Shown here piece by piece: positions 45,844 to 54,807 of a stretch of 64,000 nucleotides of DNA. The notes under the pieces are model-generated. The model was given only the letters and a program-made list of their open reading frames with translations, did not search any database and was not told the DNA's origin. Both the position numbers and the translations under genes were made by a program. The stretch is taken from positions 39,063 to 103,062 of IMG/VR virus record IMGVR_UViG_3300034103_000446; one strand, given 5' to 3'. This stretch comes from a virus. Within the stretch, counting starts at the first letter, position 1; each line of letters begins with the position of its first letter.

Positions 45844-48800
45844 TTATGCGAAGTCGTTACCCTCGGTATCAGAGTCAGCAATGAACACTGATTGATTTAT
45901 AACACTATCAACTGCTTCCAATCTGGCCTGCAAGTCTTGACTTAGTAAGATCCAATTTGCTCTAGCAGACTCAAGTTGAGGATCTCCTGCAGGTAATGCA
46001 TTTTCAAGTGCAAAATATTCTTCTCTTGCAGATTCGGCCTGCTCAGTCAATCCTTCAATTTCTTCAAATGCACTATCAATTTGATCATTTTGTGCTAGCA
46101 TTGCATCTAACAATGCTGCCGCAGATTCATCAACATCACCAAAATTAGGCTTAGGAATTCTAGAATCTGCTAACAATGAACTGATCTGTGCGTTGACTTC
46201 TGCAATGTTGTTAGTGTTCAATCCTATACTTGGCATCTTAATTGCTCCTGCACCGCCAAAGCCTATTGCAGACATTGCTGCACTTAATGGTCCTGATTCA
46301 CCAAGAGATAACCCACCCATAGCTAGTCCGGCTAAGTTTTGACCGCCGGCTTGTAAACTATTCAATGCGCTAGTGATTTGACCTGATGCCAGTGTAGGTA
46401 GGCCTGCAGCCAAACCTGCTGCACCTTGTACAGATTTAGGGAACGCAATGCTGTTCAGTGCTGATGTTACTGCACTTGTGATAATAGAATTCAATGCAGG
46501 ATTCTTGGGTATACCCAATGAGCCTAATGATTTATTAACAATAGATCCTACGCTCAATTGTCCGCCCGGTATACCAAACAATCCAGTAGTCTTACTATTC
46601 TTACCAAATACGCCGGCTATTCTACCGGCAGCATTTATAATGGAACTATATGCACCTAGTGTTTGATTCACATTTTTACTTGTGTTCAATACTTGTGATG
46701 CTCGTAAAATTTGACCGGTGTTCGTTAGAATCTTATTAATGTCTCTAGTGGTTCTAATAACCTTCTTATTACCAAATATAGATGCTCCCCGACCCACACC
46801 ACCAAACAAACCTACTAATCCGTTTAATGCTTGTGAAGATGTCTTTGCATTAGCGATAGAAGCAAGACTTCTATTAACTTGTGTGGTCACACCAATAATA
46901 GCGTTCACATCTCTAGAAGCTTTGGCTATCGACTTGTTGCCCAGTGAGGTTCCAACAGCTCCTATGCTGCCAAGAACTCCTGTCAATCCTCTTAATGCTT
47001 GTGAAGGATTCTGTGCAGAGTTTAGTCTTCCAATTGCAGTTATGCTACCTGCAACTGCGCTCGTAACTCGGGCAGCATTTCCACCCAGTATTTGACCAGT
47101 AGTTCTCAATACTCTAGTTGCTGATGTTAATGGATCATTGTAACCAGATGACCTAGCTACTGCGAGATCATAATTTGAATTAGAATTCGATCTTAGGTTT
47201 ACTGGACCTCGAGGTAATGAAGACAACGATGCTGCTATCAATCCAAATGCGGCTGCACTGGATCCTCTGCTATTTAATTTAGATCCGGCAATTAATCCTG
47301 CTACAGGCAACACCGTACTCATTATTGAGCCTAGGCCGCCTGTGCTTGCTTCAGCAAGTCCAGCAGCATAGTTACCTGAACTAATAGCGTTAGTAATAGG
47401 ACTAGTAACACCCGGTAATCCTAAGCTAGGCAATGATATGTTAGATGCAAGTGAACCTAAATTCTTTACTGCATTAATCGTATTGCTTACTCCTGCAGTT
47501 GCACCCGACATAATTAATCCTGCAATGCTAATAGGCGATTCTTTTCCTGTCATTAATCCTGCACCAGTCAATGCTGTTTGTGACTTTTGAAAGTTTGACA
47601 CCATACCAGATATTTGTGCGCTTGGATTAGATACAAACGATGACAGACTAGATACACCACCTTGACCAGTGAACATGTTATTAGGCAATGATTGTGATAG
47701 AGGTGAGCCTGATTTAACTAGTGAGTTTACTAACGCAGATGATCCAGGCTTTAATATACCCGCTGATTCTAGTTGAGCAGGAGTTTGAGCTAGAACACCC
47801 AATGATGCAACTTGACCTTGAGCAGTTTGTACGATGCCTGCACCGGTTGCTACGGCTGCTGCCGCTGCACCTGTTGCTGCATTAGTTGCAACAGCACTGA
47901 CCATCGATCCGGTTGCTTGTGAATCCATTGCTCCACTCATTGCAGAGGTAGATGGTACAGTTGATAGTGCCGCTGGTTGAACTGGGTTACCAGTAGGAGC
48001 TACTGCCGCCGCTTCGTTTGCCTTTGCTACGCTCGCACTGGGTGCAGATGGTAATTTGTCACTTGCATTGGAACTAGTACTTACATTTACACCTTGATTT
48101 GCGTTAACCCACGGCGTGTGCGCAGGTGTTCTAGTTGTAATACTCTTTAATGTGCCCGGTGATGCTATGTAGCCTTTTACGGATTCAAACATAGTATCAG
48201 TATGACCAATATCTTGTAATGGAGCAACAGCTTCTGGGGCTGCTCCTTGACCTGTGTTTAAGTTTACTCTACTACCATTAATGAAGCAAGTTCCACCAGC
48301 GTGAAAACTACCTTCTCCGCCCGATCGCAAACTCATCGAGCCGCCTACTTTGTGAGTATACTTTCCTGATGTTTCTACTTTAAAATCTGTTCCTACTTTT
48401 TGTGTAGTGCTCTTTTCAGACTGAATGTTAATATCTTCAGCCTTAATGTTTAATTTTTTCTTAGCATGGATGTTTATGTTAGTGTCAGCATGAAAGTTTA
48501 TATCACCTTGTGTTCGTACATTGAAACTATTTGTACAGAACATATCGATGGTGCCTTCTTTGCCCATCTCTATCCATGATTGTCCGTTACTGTGTATAAT
48601 GAATAGTGTTTGTCCATCATCGCTCATTAATATTTGATGGCCGCCTGCTGATCGTAATCTAACTAATTGATCTCTTCCTATCAGATCACCGTCATCCATA
48701 ACAATAGAATGCCCACCTCTACGTGAAATAACTGTCATGCCAGCAGAGTCTTTACCAGACTGGGCGGCTGATACGATACTAGAATCCGTGTATCCACCGG

Positions 48801-49497
48801 CAAATATTGGGCGGCCGGGTGAGCTTACACCCCATCCCACACGAGAGGGACTTTCCCGTTGAGCACCGGTAGTAATTGTGCCTCTTAATGGGTCACGAAC
48901 TAAACCTTGTTTGAATAAGATAGATGCTAGATAGCTGTGTACTGGTTTTGGTTCATCTAAAAAGTTGCCACCGTCAGAAATAGCTTTGTTATTAATGTTG
49001 ATGTTAGTTACTGGAAGTTGTGAAGCACCACCGTAACTTTGTGCTTCACCATTATTATTAGTGATAATATTTTCACTAGATCCGATAGCAGGAACCATGT
49101 GCAATGCTTCTGCCTTAGGAGCACAGCCTATGTAGAATCCATAGTTAGGATCACCGTTAATGAATATACAAATTACGCTTGTGCCTAAATCAGGAGGGCT
49201 GTTCCATACACCGTAACTTGCAGGATTAGCTGCAAAGTCACCGTCGCCTGTAGTTCCTGCAGTTGGTTCAACGAATCCATAAAAGGGACTCATGTACGAT
49301 ACTGTTACCCAGCCTGCAGGATTATCAGGATCATCACTACCTAAATCAGTTATGTAAACTTGAATACGACCTGTTCTTGTAGGGTCTACATTGTTCTTTA
49401 CTATACCAAATACAGGTACATTTCTAACAACGCCGCCGCCGGAGTCTGGTTTACTTGCCTTAGATGCACCAGCCGGTTTGAATATGTCTTCAGCCAT
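45844..49497 (-). CDS. 5: Baseplate spike, gp5/VgrG-like, without lysozyme, with long repeated C-terminus (1,217 aa)
   Basis: Residues ~20-150 form an OB fold (VFGIVKNNVDPTRTGRIQV, DLGTSVICIFINGDPNYGF), the base of the gp5/VgrG spike. Residues ~270-400 are a triplex beta-helix: repeated alternating hydrophobic pairs with HADTNINIHAKKKLNIKAED and later SMSLRSGGEGSFHAGG. T4 gp5 carries a lysozyme domain between these parts; none is visible here. The last ~750 residues are an Ala/Gly/Ser-rich stretch with three ~55-residue repeats at about 811-865, 866-920 and 921-975 (SQALxGLxGxxG, then GNKxxxxxxRD(V/I)NxI), and a coiled-coil-like acidic end. The extension is unusual for a spike and may wrap or fill the hub. 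Confidence 0.8.
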   Translation of the reverse strand: MAEDIFKPAGASKASKPDSGGGVVRNVPVFGIVKNNVDPTRTGRIQVYITDLGSDDPDNPAGWVTVSYMSPFYGFVEPTAGTTGDGDFAANPASYGVWNSPPDLGTSVICIFINGDPNYGFYIGCAPKAEALHMVPAIGSSENIITNNNGEAQSYGGASQLPVTNININNKAISDGGNFLDEPKPVHSYLASILFKQGLVRDPLRGTITTGAQRESPSRVGWGVSSPGRPIFAGGYTDSSIVSAAQSGKDSAGMTVISRRGGHSIVMDDGDLIGRDQLVRLRSAGGHQILMSDDGQTLFIIHSNGQSWIEMGKEGTIDMFCTNSFNVRTQGDINFHADTNINIHAKKKLNIKAEDINIQSEKSTTQKVGTDFKVETSGKYTHKVGGSMSLRSGGEGSFHAGGTCFINGSRVNLNTGQGAAPEAVAPLQDIGHTDTMFESVKGYIASPGTLKSITTRTPAHTPWVNANQGVNVSTSSNASDKLPSAPSASVAKANEAAAVAPTGNPVQPAALSTVPSTSAMSGAMDSQATGSMVSAVATNAATGAAAAAVATGAGIVQTAQGQVASLGVLAQTPAQLESAGILKPGSSALVNSLVKSGSPLSQSLPNNMFTGQGGVSSLSSFVSNPSAQISGMVSNFQKSQTALTGAGLMTGKESPISIAGLIMSGATAGVSNTINAVKNLGSLASNISLPSLGLPGVTSPITNAISSGNYAAGLAEASTGGLGSIMSTVLPVAGLIAGSKLNSRGSSAAAFGLIAASLSSLPRGPVNLRSNSNSNYDLAVARSSGYNDPLTSATRVLRTTGQILGGNAARVTSAVAGSITAIGRLNSAQNPSQALRGLTGVLGSIGAVGTSLGNKSIAKASRDVNAIIGVTTQVNRSLASIANAKTSSQALNGLVGLFGGVGRGASIFGNKKVIRTTRDINKILTNTGQILRASQVLNTSKNVNQTLGAYSSIINAAGRIAGVFGKNSKTTGLFGIPGGQLSVGSIVNKSLGSLGIPKNPALNSIITSAVTSALNSIAFPKSVQGAAGLAAGLPTLASGQITSALNSLQAGGQNLAGLAMGGLSLGESGPLSAAMSAIGFGGAGAIKMPSIGLNTNNIAEVNAQISSLLADSRIPKPNFGDVDESAAALLDAMLAQNDQIDSAFEEIEGLTEQAESAREEYFALENALPAGDPQLESARANWILLSQDLQARLEAVDSVINQSVFIADSDTEGNDFA

Positions 49498-51776
49498 TAT
49501 CCTCTACCTCCCTGAAGATAATTTTGTTCCCAATTTGAGTCAAATGAAGCATCATCATTTGCTACACCTTTAGTAGTTGTGTCTTGTGTAGTTGCGGGTG
49601 TTGATGATCCTACTGTTTGATTTCCACCAGTAGTACCAGTAGATGGTGGAGGATCAGCTTTTAATCCAGCAGGTGGGGGACTTCTAGCTAACAAATCATC
49701 GCGGGCGTTTTGACCAGAAGCAATCGGAGCAGAGGCCGCTGTCGCTCTATTTCTTTCTCTTTCTTGTAATATAGTAGGACCTTTTACATCAGCAAAAGTG
49801 TTTATTGCACATTCTAGTTCTTGTGTAAACTTGCCGCCTTTAAAATTATGTGTTATGTTAGTAACTTGATAACTTATTGCTCCATCTAATTGTTTAGCAA
49901 TAGAAACAGGATAGTCAAAAAATAATATGTCTGTGTTTATTCTCATCAATCCAGTATCGTGTTCATAGTCAACTGCTTCTAGAAACTTAATTTCAATAAA
50001 AACTTGCCCAGCCTTAAAATCTATTGTGAATCCGTCAGGTCCATAGAATGATTTTGCGTCATCATTTATATTGGCTGTTTCATTCGATAGCCAATCAGGA
50101 TCACCTAAAATTTCTATCTTTGCTTTGGCCCAATCACCCGGTGACATTAGGTCAGTAGTTACACTATTTTGTGCTTCTTTACCTACACCCAATTTACCTA
50201 ATTTGTCGGCCGGTTGAACTTTACTCGTTACTATAGGAACCTGTGCATTTCCGCCAGTGGCAGTACTTGATGCATCACCGGCACCTAGTGATACATTAAA
50301 GTAAGCGTTGTTCATCGACTGTTCATATCTAATGACCTCAGAGTTTTGACCAGTCCACCAATATTCATATCTTTTTACAGCACCGTAATAAGGAGTAGTC
50401 TTATCAGCATACGCAGACATTAACACTGGAATTTCATAAGTTCGAACCTGATATTCAATATCAAACACCCAATCTTTAACAATGTTATCAAACTTAGTTC
50501 CTGAAATTACAGGTGCTATATTAAACCACTTTAATCTTTTATTACTGTCAATTTTTTCTGATGACTGACTGTTTGTTTCTGAGTTTGGTTGTTCGGCTGT
50601 AGTGTATACAGATTTTAATCCATTGACCAAATACTCACTTTGCGTTATCACACTAGTGATTGCTTGTAGAATTGGTGTGTCTCGGTTAAATGCAACCGTT
50701 CTTTCGTTACTGTTGGGCTGTGCTTTTATTGACAAACTATCATTAACAGTTTTTTTGTCAGTTGGGTTAGCCATTGGCCATTTGATTTTACTTGTATCGG
50801 CTAAACTAACAATAGAAGATTGTGCAATGCTATCAGCGTCACCTAGAAATCGTATACTATAGGTGTTACCAAATTCTCGCTTTTTAGCATTAACATCATC
50901 TGCTTGATCTTTTGTCATCTTACGCATCAACTGATTAAGAATCTGTTCTACATTATTTCCTACTAATTGAGTAGCACCTTTATCAATAACACCTCTTTTT
51001 TGACCTAATGCACTAGCTATTGGTAGCGAAGCTGCTTTGATGGCATATGTTGTTGTTTTCCCGTCAATTTTGAATCCAATACTAACAATGTTAATATCAT
51101 AGAATCGTTGAAAAGTAGGATCAGGTTCATTGACTAAATTTGATTTAGTTATCAATTGACCAGCGGCGTCATATCCTAAAAACTTTATTCCCAGTATGAA
51201 GAATTGTCGGCTGGCATTAGTGCTGTCTTTATAATTTATAGTTGTTGAATATCTTTCCAATGCTTCTTTGGCTCTTTTTAAGTTAGTGATAAACGAAAGG
51301 CCATATGCTTCTGTGATAGTAAAGTCAAAACTTACATTGGTTGTAGGTGCTGATGTACTAGTACCACTAACGGCTGACAAGATTTTTAAGTTATCAATAT
51401 AATAGTCATATTCAAATCCAGGAGCCCTAGTAACAGGATTATTGATACCACCGCTTTGAGCTATTAAATATGCACCAGATTCATTTCCAACGGACTCTCT
51501 AGCGCCATTAAACATGAAGATGTCTTTTCTGCCTGAGCGATTGAATTCATCTAGTGCGTCAGGTGTAATCATATACAATGATAACTGGTAAGTATAACTT
51601 GAGTATGTACTCAATGGATTAAATCTGCGAGAACCTACGCCTGAGTTTTCGGATACGCCCGGACTTCCTGCCTGTGTTGTGCCCGATTTTGAGTTTTCAT
51701 CCAGCGGACCTACATCCAGCGGACCGTCACCGTAATCTCCTATTACATTTCCAAATTCATCATAAACGACTGCCAT
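49497..51776 (-). CDS. Baseplate hub candidate, gp27-position protein (759 aa)
   Basis: The gene lies directly upstream of the gp5-like gene and shares one base with it, the usual place for the hub protein that holds the spike. Residues 50-130 open with FNPLSTYSSYTYQLSLYMIT and a FDFTITEAYGLSFITNLKRA block, then two all-beta domains (DINIVSIGFKIDGKTTTYAI and later FDIEYQVRTYEIPVLMSAYA). The last ~100 residues are a low-complexity Pro/Ser/Thr tail ending in DSNWEQNYLQGG. I do not see clear T4 gp27 signatures, so the hub role is by position and fold type only. Confidence 0.5.
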   Translation of the reverse strand: MAVVYDEFGNVIGDYGDGPLDVGPLDENSKSGTTQAGSPGVSENSGVGSRRFNPLSTYSSYTYQLSLYMITPDALDEFNRSGRKDIFMFNGARESVGNESGAYLIAQSGGINNPVTRAPGFEYDYYIDNLKILSAVSGTSTSAPTTNVSFDFTITEAYGLSFITNLKRAKEALERYSTTINYKDSTNASRQFFILGIKFLGYDAAGQLITKSNLVNEPDPTFQRFYDINIVSIGFKIDGKTTTYAIKAASLPIASALGQKRGVIDKGATQLVGNNVEQILNQLMRKMTKDQADDVNAKKREFGNTYSIRFLGDADSIAQSSIVSLADTSKIKWPMANPTDKKTVNDSLSIKAQPNSNERTVAFNRDTPILQAITSVITQSEYLVNGLKSVYTTAEQPNSETNSQSSEKIDSNKRLKWFNIAPVISGTKFDNIVKDWVFDIEYQVRTYEIPVLMSAYADKTTPYYGAVKRYEYWWTGQNSEVIRYEQSMNNAYFNVSLGAGDASSTATGGNAQVPIVTSKVQPADKLGKLGVGKEAQNSVTTDLMSPGDWAKAKIEILGDPDWLSNETANINDDAKSFYGPDGFTIDFKAGQVFIEIKFLEAVDYEHDTGLMRINTDILFFDYPVSIAKQLDGAISYQVTNITHNFKGGKFTQELECAINTFADVKGPTILQERERNRATAASAPIASGQNARDDLLARSPPPAGLKADPPPSTGTTGGNQTVGSSTPATTQDTTTKGVANDDASFDSNWEQNYLQGGRG

Positions 51777-51778
51777 TA

Positions 51779-52093
51779 TTATATGCCCAATGCTCTTTTA
51801 AGTGTATCCATTTTAGGAAGATATATCTCAGTACCAGTGATGAAGTCAAAGTAAGGATCCTTCAATCTATTTGGATTTCGCTGTGCAAATACCCACCAGA
51901 GTCTAGAATCGCTGTAAAGATCGTATGCTAATATATCAGGTCTAAATTCATACACTGGTGTTATCGCCCAAAATACATCAGAACCCAATGCTGGTATAGG
52001 CTTGTTAATCATAACATCTAAGAATTTACTATTTACTACATCCGTGTTTGAATACGGGCTTGTTGACGGATACAAATTATTAATTGATGCCAT
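51779..52093 (-). CDS. 53: Baseplate wedge protein, gp53-like (104 aa)
   Basis: The sequence YEFRPDILAYDLYSDSRLWW and then the VFAQRNPNRLKDPYFDF block with FITGTEIYLPKMDTL are the conserved core of the gp53 wedge family, which resembles LysM. It is shorter than T4 gp53 (196 aa), lacking an N-terminal arm. The gene sits between the tail-junction gene and the hub. It begins with an ATG that overlaps the upstream stop by one base, and its stop is two bases before the hub start. Confidence 0.8.
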   Translation of the reverse strand: MASINNLYPSTSPYSNTDVVNSKFLDVMINKPIPALGSDVFWAITPVYEFRPDILAYDLYSDSRLWWVFAQRNPNRLKDPYFDFITGTEIYLPKMDTLKRALGI

Positions 52094-52962
52094 TACCAGA
52101 TACCTCCACCTTGATCTCCTCGTTGTGATCCCTTCAATAATTCACCTGAAGCATAATCACGCAGGCTGAAGTTTTGACTTATATCTCGTCTACTTACTAT
52201 CGGTATAGCACCTATTTGAATTTGTAGTTTTGTAGGAACATATGTGGGTTCGACTGATCCGGGGGCATTGCCGTTACCTTTTAATAAAGACCATTCAGGT
52301 GGCATAGGTAGTCCGCCGGATCTGATGCCAGAACTCGCAGTTCTTTGGCTAGTTGGATTACCGGAAAATCTAGCAGCAACAGCTTGGTCTTCAGCTTCAA
52401 TACTATCGGCTGTAATGCTAGCTCGAATATAGTCTACATCATTTGGTAAGTTATAGGCGAAGCTAGTTATAGCTATAGGATGCTTATTGAATTGAAATTC
52501 TCCCAAACCGTAAATATAACACAATGGGGGAGGAGTTCCATTGACAGGATCCTGATCGTTTCCATAGAACATTTTAGTCATAGATTTGAAAAAGTGTATG
52601 ACCGCGAGCATGTAGTTAGCTTCATAAGTGTCTTGAGCAGTGAAATCACCGGTTATTGATATAGTATCGACACTGCTGTTTTTGTATTGGAATATTTTGT
52701 AGTTGCTATGTGCAACGTCGGAGGTATCATATGTGGCTGCATACTGTACTTGAATTTGAGGGGTGTAGGGGAATATGACACCGTCAGTTTCTGCTAATGG
52801 TGACATAATACCCGAATTAGCGGCCCTGTACATATACCCATCCGCCCCGGGTGCAAGACTTAATCTGACTCTCCAGTCTTTGAGGGCGGCATAGTTATAT
52901 TGATCCTGAGCCGATCCTTGTTGTCTTGTTTGACTTGTTGCTCCTTGAAGTCCTCGTGCCAT
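52093..52962 (-). CDS. Tail tube-baseplate junction candidate (289 aa)
   Basis: The protein has DYNYAALKDWRVRLSLAPG-type first strands, then FPYTPQIQVQYAATYD, SITGDFTAQDTYEANYML and a LCYIYGLGEFQFNKHPIAIT block. The core is a tube-like beta barrel (strand pairs plus a SITGDF turn) as in tube-initiator proteins such as T4 gp54 and gp48, with a Pro/Gly-rich tail. It is the first gene of the baseplate operon, reading from a late promoter at 52983-52990. The ATG has AAGGAT at nine bases. Assignment to a specific T4 number is not possible here. Confidence 0.5.
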   Translation of the reverse strand: MARGLQGATSQTRQQGSAQDQYNYAALKDWRVRLSLAPGADGYMYRAANSGIMSPLAETDGVIFPYTPQIQVQYAATYDTSDVAHSNYKIFQYKNSSVDTISITGDFTAQDTYEANYMLAVIHFFKSMTKMFYGNDQDPVNGTPPPLCYIYGLGEFQFNKHPIAITSFAYNLPNDVDYIRASITADSIEAEDQAVAARFSGNPTSQRTASSGIRSGGLPMPPEWSLLKGNGNAPGSVEPTYVPTKLQIQIGAIPIVSRRDISQNFSLRDYASGELLKGSQRGDQGGGIW

Positions 52963-52980
52963 AGTAGTATTATCCTTATC

Positions 52981-53001
52981 TATATTTATCTGATAAATAT
53001 A
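52981..53001. promoter_or_regulatory. Palindromic back-to-back late promoters
   Basis: TATATTTATC, a single T at 52991, then GATAAATATA form a perfect 10-base inverted repeat. GATAAATA therefore points left (52990-52983, 20 bases before the ATG at 52962) and right (52992-52999, toward the late sigma gene at 53088). Confidence 0.7.
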
Positions 53002-53033
53002 ATGCGCTTTTTACCTTTTCCTCTATCTTTCTA

Positions 53034-53062
53034 TTGCTTTTTTGCAAAGAAAGTGTTACACT
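53034..53062 (+). promoter_or_regulatory. Possible sigma70-type promoter for the late sigma gene
   Basis: TTGCTT at 53034-53039 and TACACT at 53057-53062 are separated by 17 bases. Three of six and four of six positions match the consensus boxes. Something must express the late sigma factor before late promoters can work, so a host-type promoter is expected here. Confidence 0.3.
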
Positions 53063-53087
53063 TATCTCAACAAAACTACGGAGCCAT

Positions 53088-53990
53088 ATGAGCCTATTAC
53101 CAGCACCAAGAAAACCTGTAAATTATTTAAACAACAAAGACATTCTCAAAGAGATTCACGAAAGTAAAACAACTTATTGTTATTTCGCAAAACCAGAATA
53201 TCATCGCTACGATTACATCGTTGATATGCCGCAAGAACCATTAGAAAAATGCTATGAACATGCATTCTCTCCCGAGGTTATACAACAAGCAAAAGAAACA
53301 AGAGCCCATAGATTATCTATCGAATCCGGTTCTACAGTAGACCCAAATTCAATATCAACTAATGATTTGGTATTTAGAATAATGACTTGGGATCATGTGC
53401 CCGTAGCCCAAAAGCAACCTAGAAAAACGATAAAAAAGAAAACAGCAAAAGATATCTTTGAGTTTGATGAGCAGGATGAGATTTTTGCAGATTTAGAAGA
53501 TGCCGCACCAATTAAAGCAGATGTTGACGACATGGTGCATGTCAAAGTAAATTTCCCCCCATTCCAACACTACAAGATAGACGAAAACAATAGCTTTTAT
53601 TGTATAGGGAAAAGTCATTGGGAAGGTGATTTAGCAACCGGAAATTTCAACAAAGATCATGGCCAGATCACGAACAAGTTAGCCCGTATGTACATCATGA
53701 TGTGTGAAAAGTATGCTATGAAATACAATTGGCGTGGCTATACATACAATGATGAGATGCGCAATTCAGCAATCCTTCAGTTGACATATGTTGGTTTACG
53801 ATTCAATGAAGCCAAATCTGCTAACCCATTCGCTTACTATACGGCTGCTATCACTAACAGTTTTTGTCGTGTACTCAATACAGAAAAACGAAATCAAAAC
53901 ATCAGAGATGATATCTTAGAGATAAACGGATTAAATCCTAGTTGGTCTCGTCAAGGTTCAGGGGCAGGTGCTCCATCTTTTGAAGAATAA
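53088..53990 (+). CDS. 55: Late transcription sigma factor, gp55-like (300 aa)
   Basis: The N-terminus has VNYLNNKDILKEI, comparable to YVNNKELLQAI in T4 gp55. The C-terminal half carries NWRGYTYNDEMRNSAI, FNEAKSANPFAYYTAAITNS and FCRVLNTEKRNQNIRDDIL, the sigma region 2-like core of gp55, which directs RNA polymerase to TATAAATA with the sliding clamp. T4 gp55 has 185 residues; here about 100 extra residues, Lys-rich and acidic (KQPRKTIKKKTAKDIFEFDE), lie between the two conserved parts, plus a short Ser/Gly tail. The ATG at 53088 has GGAG four bases before it; a longer frame begins at a TTG at 53034 and is rejected. The matching GATAAATA motifs across the window support its role. Confidence 0.85.
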   Translation: MSLLPAPRKPVNYLNNKDILKEIHESKTTYCYFAKPEYHRYDYIVDMPQEPLEKCYEHAFSPEVIQQAKETRAHRLSIESGSTVDPNSISTNDLVFRIMTWDHVPVAQKQPRKTIKKKTAKDIFEFDEQDEIFADLEDAAPIKADVDDMVHVKVNFPPFQHYKIDENNSFYCIGKSHWEGDLATGNFNKDHGQITNKLARMYIMMCEKYAMKYNWRGYTYNDEMRNSAILQLTYVGLRFNEAKSANPFAYYTAAITNSFCRVLNTEKRNQNIRDDILEINGLNPSWSRQGSGAGAPSFEE

Positions 53991-54002
53991 TCAATATTTT
54001 AT

Positions 54003-54038
54003 CCCTAAATGATAAATAAGTCTATCATTCATTTAGGG
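54003..54038 (+). promoter_or_regulatory. Hairpin with nested late promoter before a homing endonuclease
   Basis: CCCTAAATGA (54003-54012) pairs perfectly with TCATTTAGGG (54029-54038). The late promoter GATAAATA (54011-54018) overlaps the left arm and loop. The right arm includes TTAGGG, the probable ribosome-binding site seven bases before the ATG at 54046. A transcript from upstream would fold it away; one from this promoter would not. Confidence 0.7.
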
Positions 54039-54045
54039 TTATAAA

Positions 54046-54807
54046 ATGTTCATTTACAAAATCACTGTTGTTCCTTTAGGAGAAGTATACATTGGGTTAG
54101 ATACAAAACCTGAGTATAAAAAATCTCGTTGGAAAACACACTGCAAGGAATCAATCACTAATCCTAAAGGAAAATTACACAAAGCTATTAATCATTATGG
54201 ACCTGATAATTGTGTATATGAAGTAATTGACGCTGGGTTTGATTCTATATCTCAACTCGCATTAGCAGAAATAAAATATATTAGTCAATATAATTCTTAT
54301 AAGAATGGGCTTAATAGCACACCCGGTGGTGATGGATTGAACAATGATTTAACTATGTTCACTGATGAAGAAGTAGTAATTATTAGAGAAGCATTAGGTG
54401 AAAAATGGAGGTTGTTCAACAAGAAAAAATGGGAGGGTACTACTGTCGAAGAACGACAAGAAATGATTAGGCACTGTCACACAGATGATGCCCGTAAGAA
54501 CAGATCGACTACCTTAAAAGGATATTATGATTCAGTAGCCGGAGCAAAAGAAAAACATAGTGCTGGAATAAAACAATGGCAAAAAGAAAATCCAGATCTC
54601 GCAAAAAAATATAGAGTACAGAACGGATTAAAAGGTGCTGAAAAAACATCCAAGAAGGTTACCTTATTGCGTGACTCCGGAGAAGTAGAAGTGTATACTA
54701 GTATCAGTGAGTTCCAAAGACAAACAGGTCAGTGGATGAGTACTATTCGAGAAAAATCAAAAAACGGGGAATTTTATAATGGATACAAACTTAAGGACAA
54801 TGAATGA
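54046..54807 (+). CDS. GIY-YIG homing endonuclease (253 aa)
   Basis: The GIY-YIG fold is shown by FIYKITVV at 2-9, VYIGLDT at 14-20, Arg28, Glu75 in ALAEIKYI and the NSTPGGDG block near residue 90. The tail after ~200 holds a helix-turn-helix-like NUMOD-type segment (VYTSISEFQRQTG). Free-standing nucleases of this type cut sequences near their own gene and spread by repair. It sits between the late sigma gene and the recombination nuclease gene and shares a four-base ATGA junction with the latter. The 55-base upstream gap contains the promoter/hairpin. Translation is probably late only. Confidence 0.85.
   Translation: MFIYKITVVPLGEVYIGLDTKPEYKKSRWKTHCKESITNPKGKLHKAINHYGPDNCVYEVIDAGFDSISQLALAEIKYISQYNSYKNGLNSTPGGDGLNNDLTMFTDEEVVIIREALGEKWRLFNKKKWEGTTVEERQEMIRHCHTDDARKNRSTTLKGYYDSVAGAKEKHSAGIKQWQKENPDLAKKYRVQNGLKGAEKTSKKVTLLRDSGEVEVYTSISEFQRQTGQWMSTIREKSKNGEFYNGYKLKDNE

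Noticed and set aside
53034-53087. Longer gp55 starting at a TTG
   Set aside because: The ATG at 53088 has GGAG at correct spacing; the extension overlaps the promoter region.
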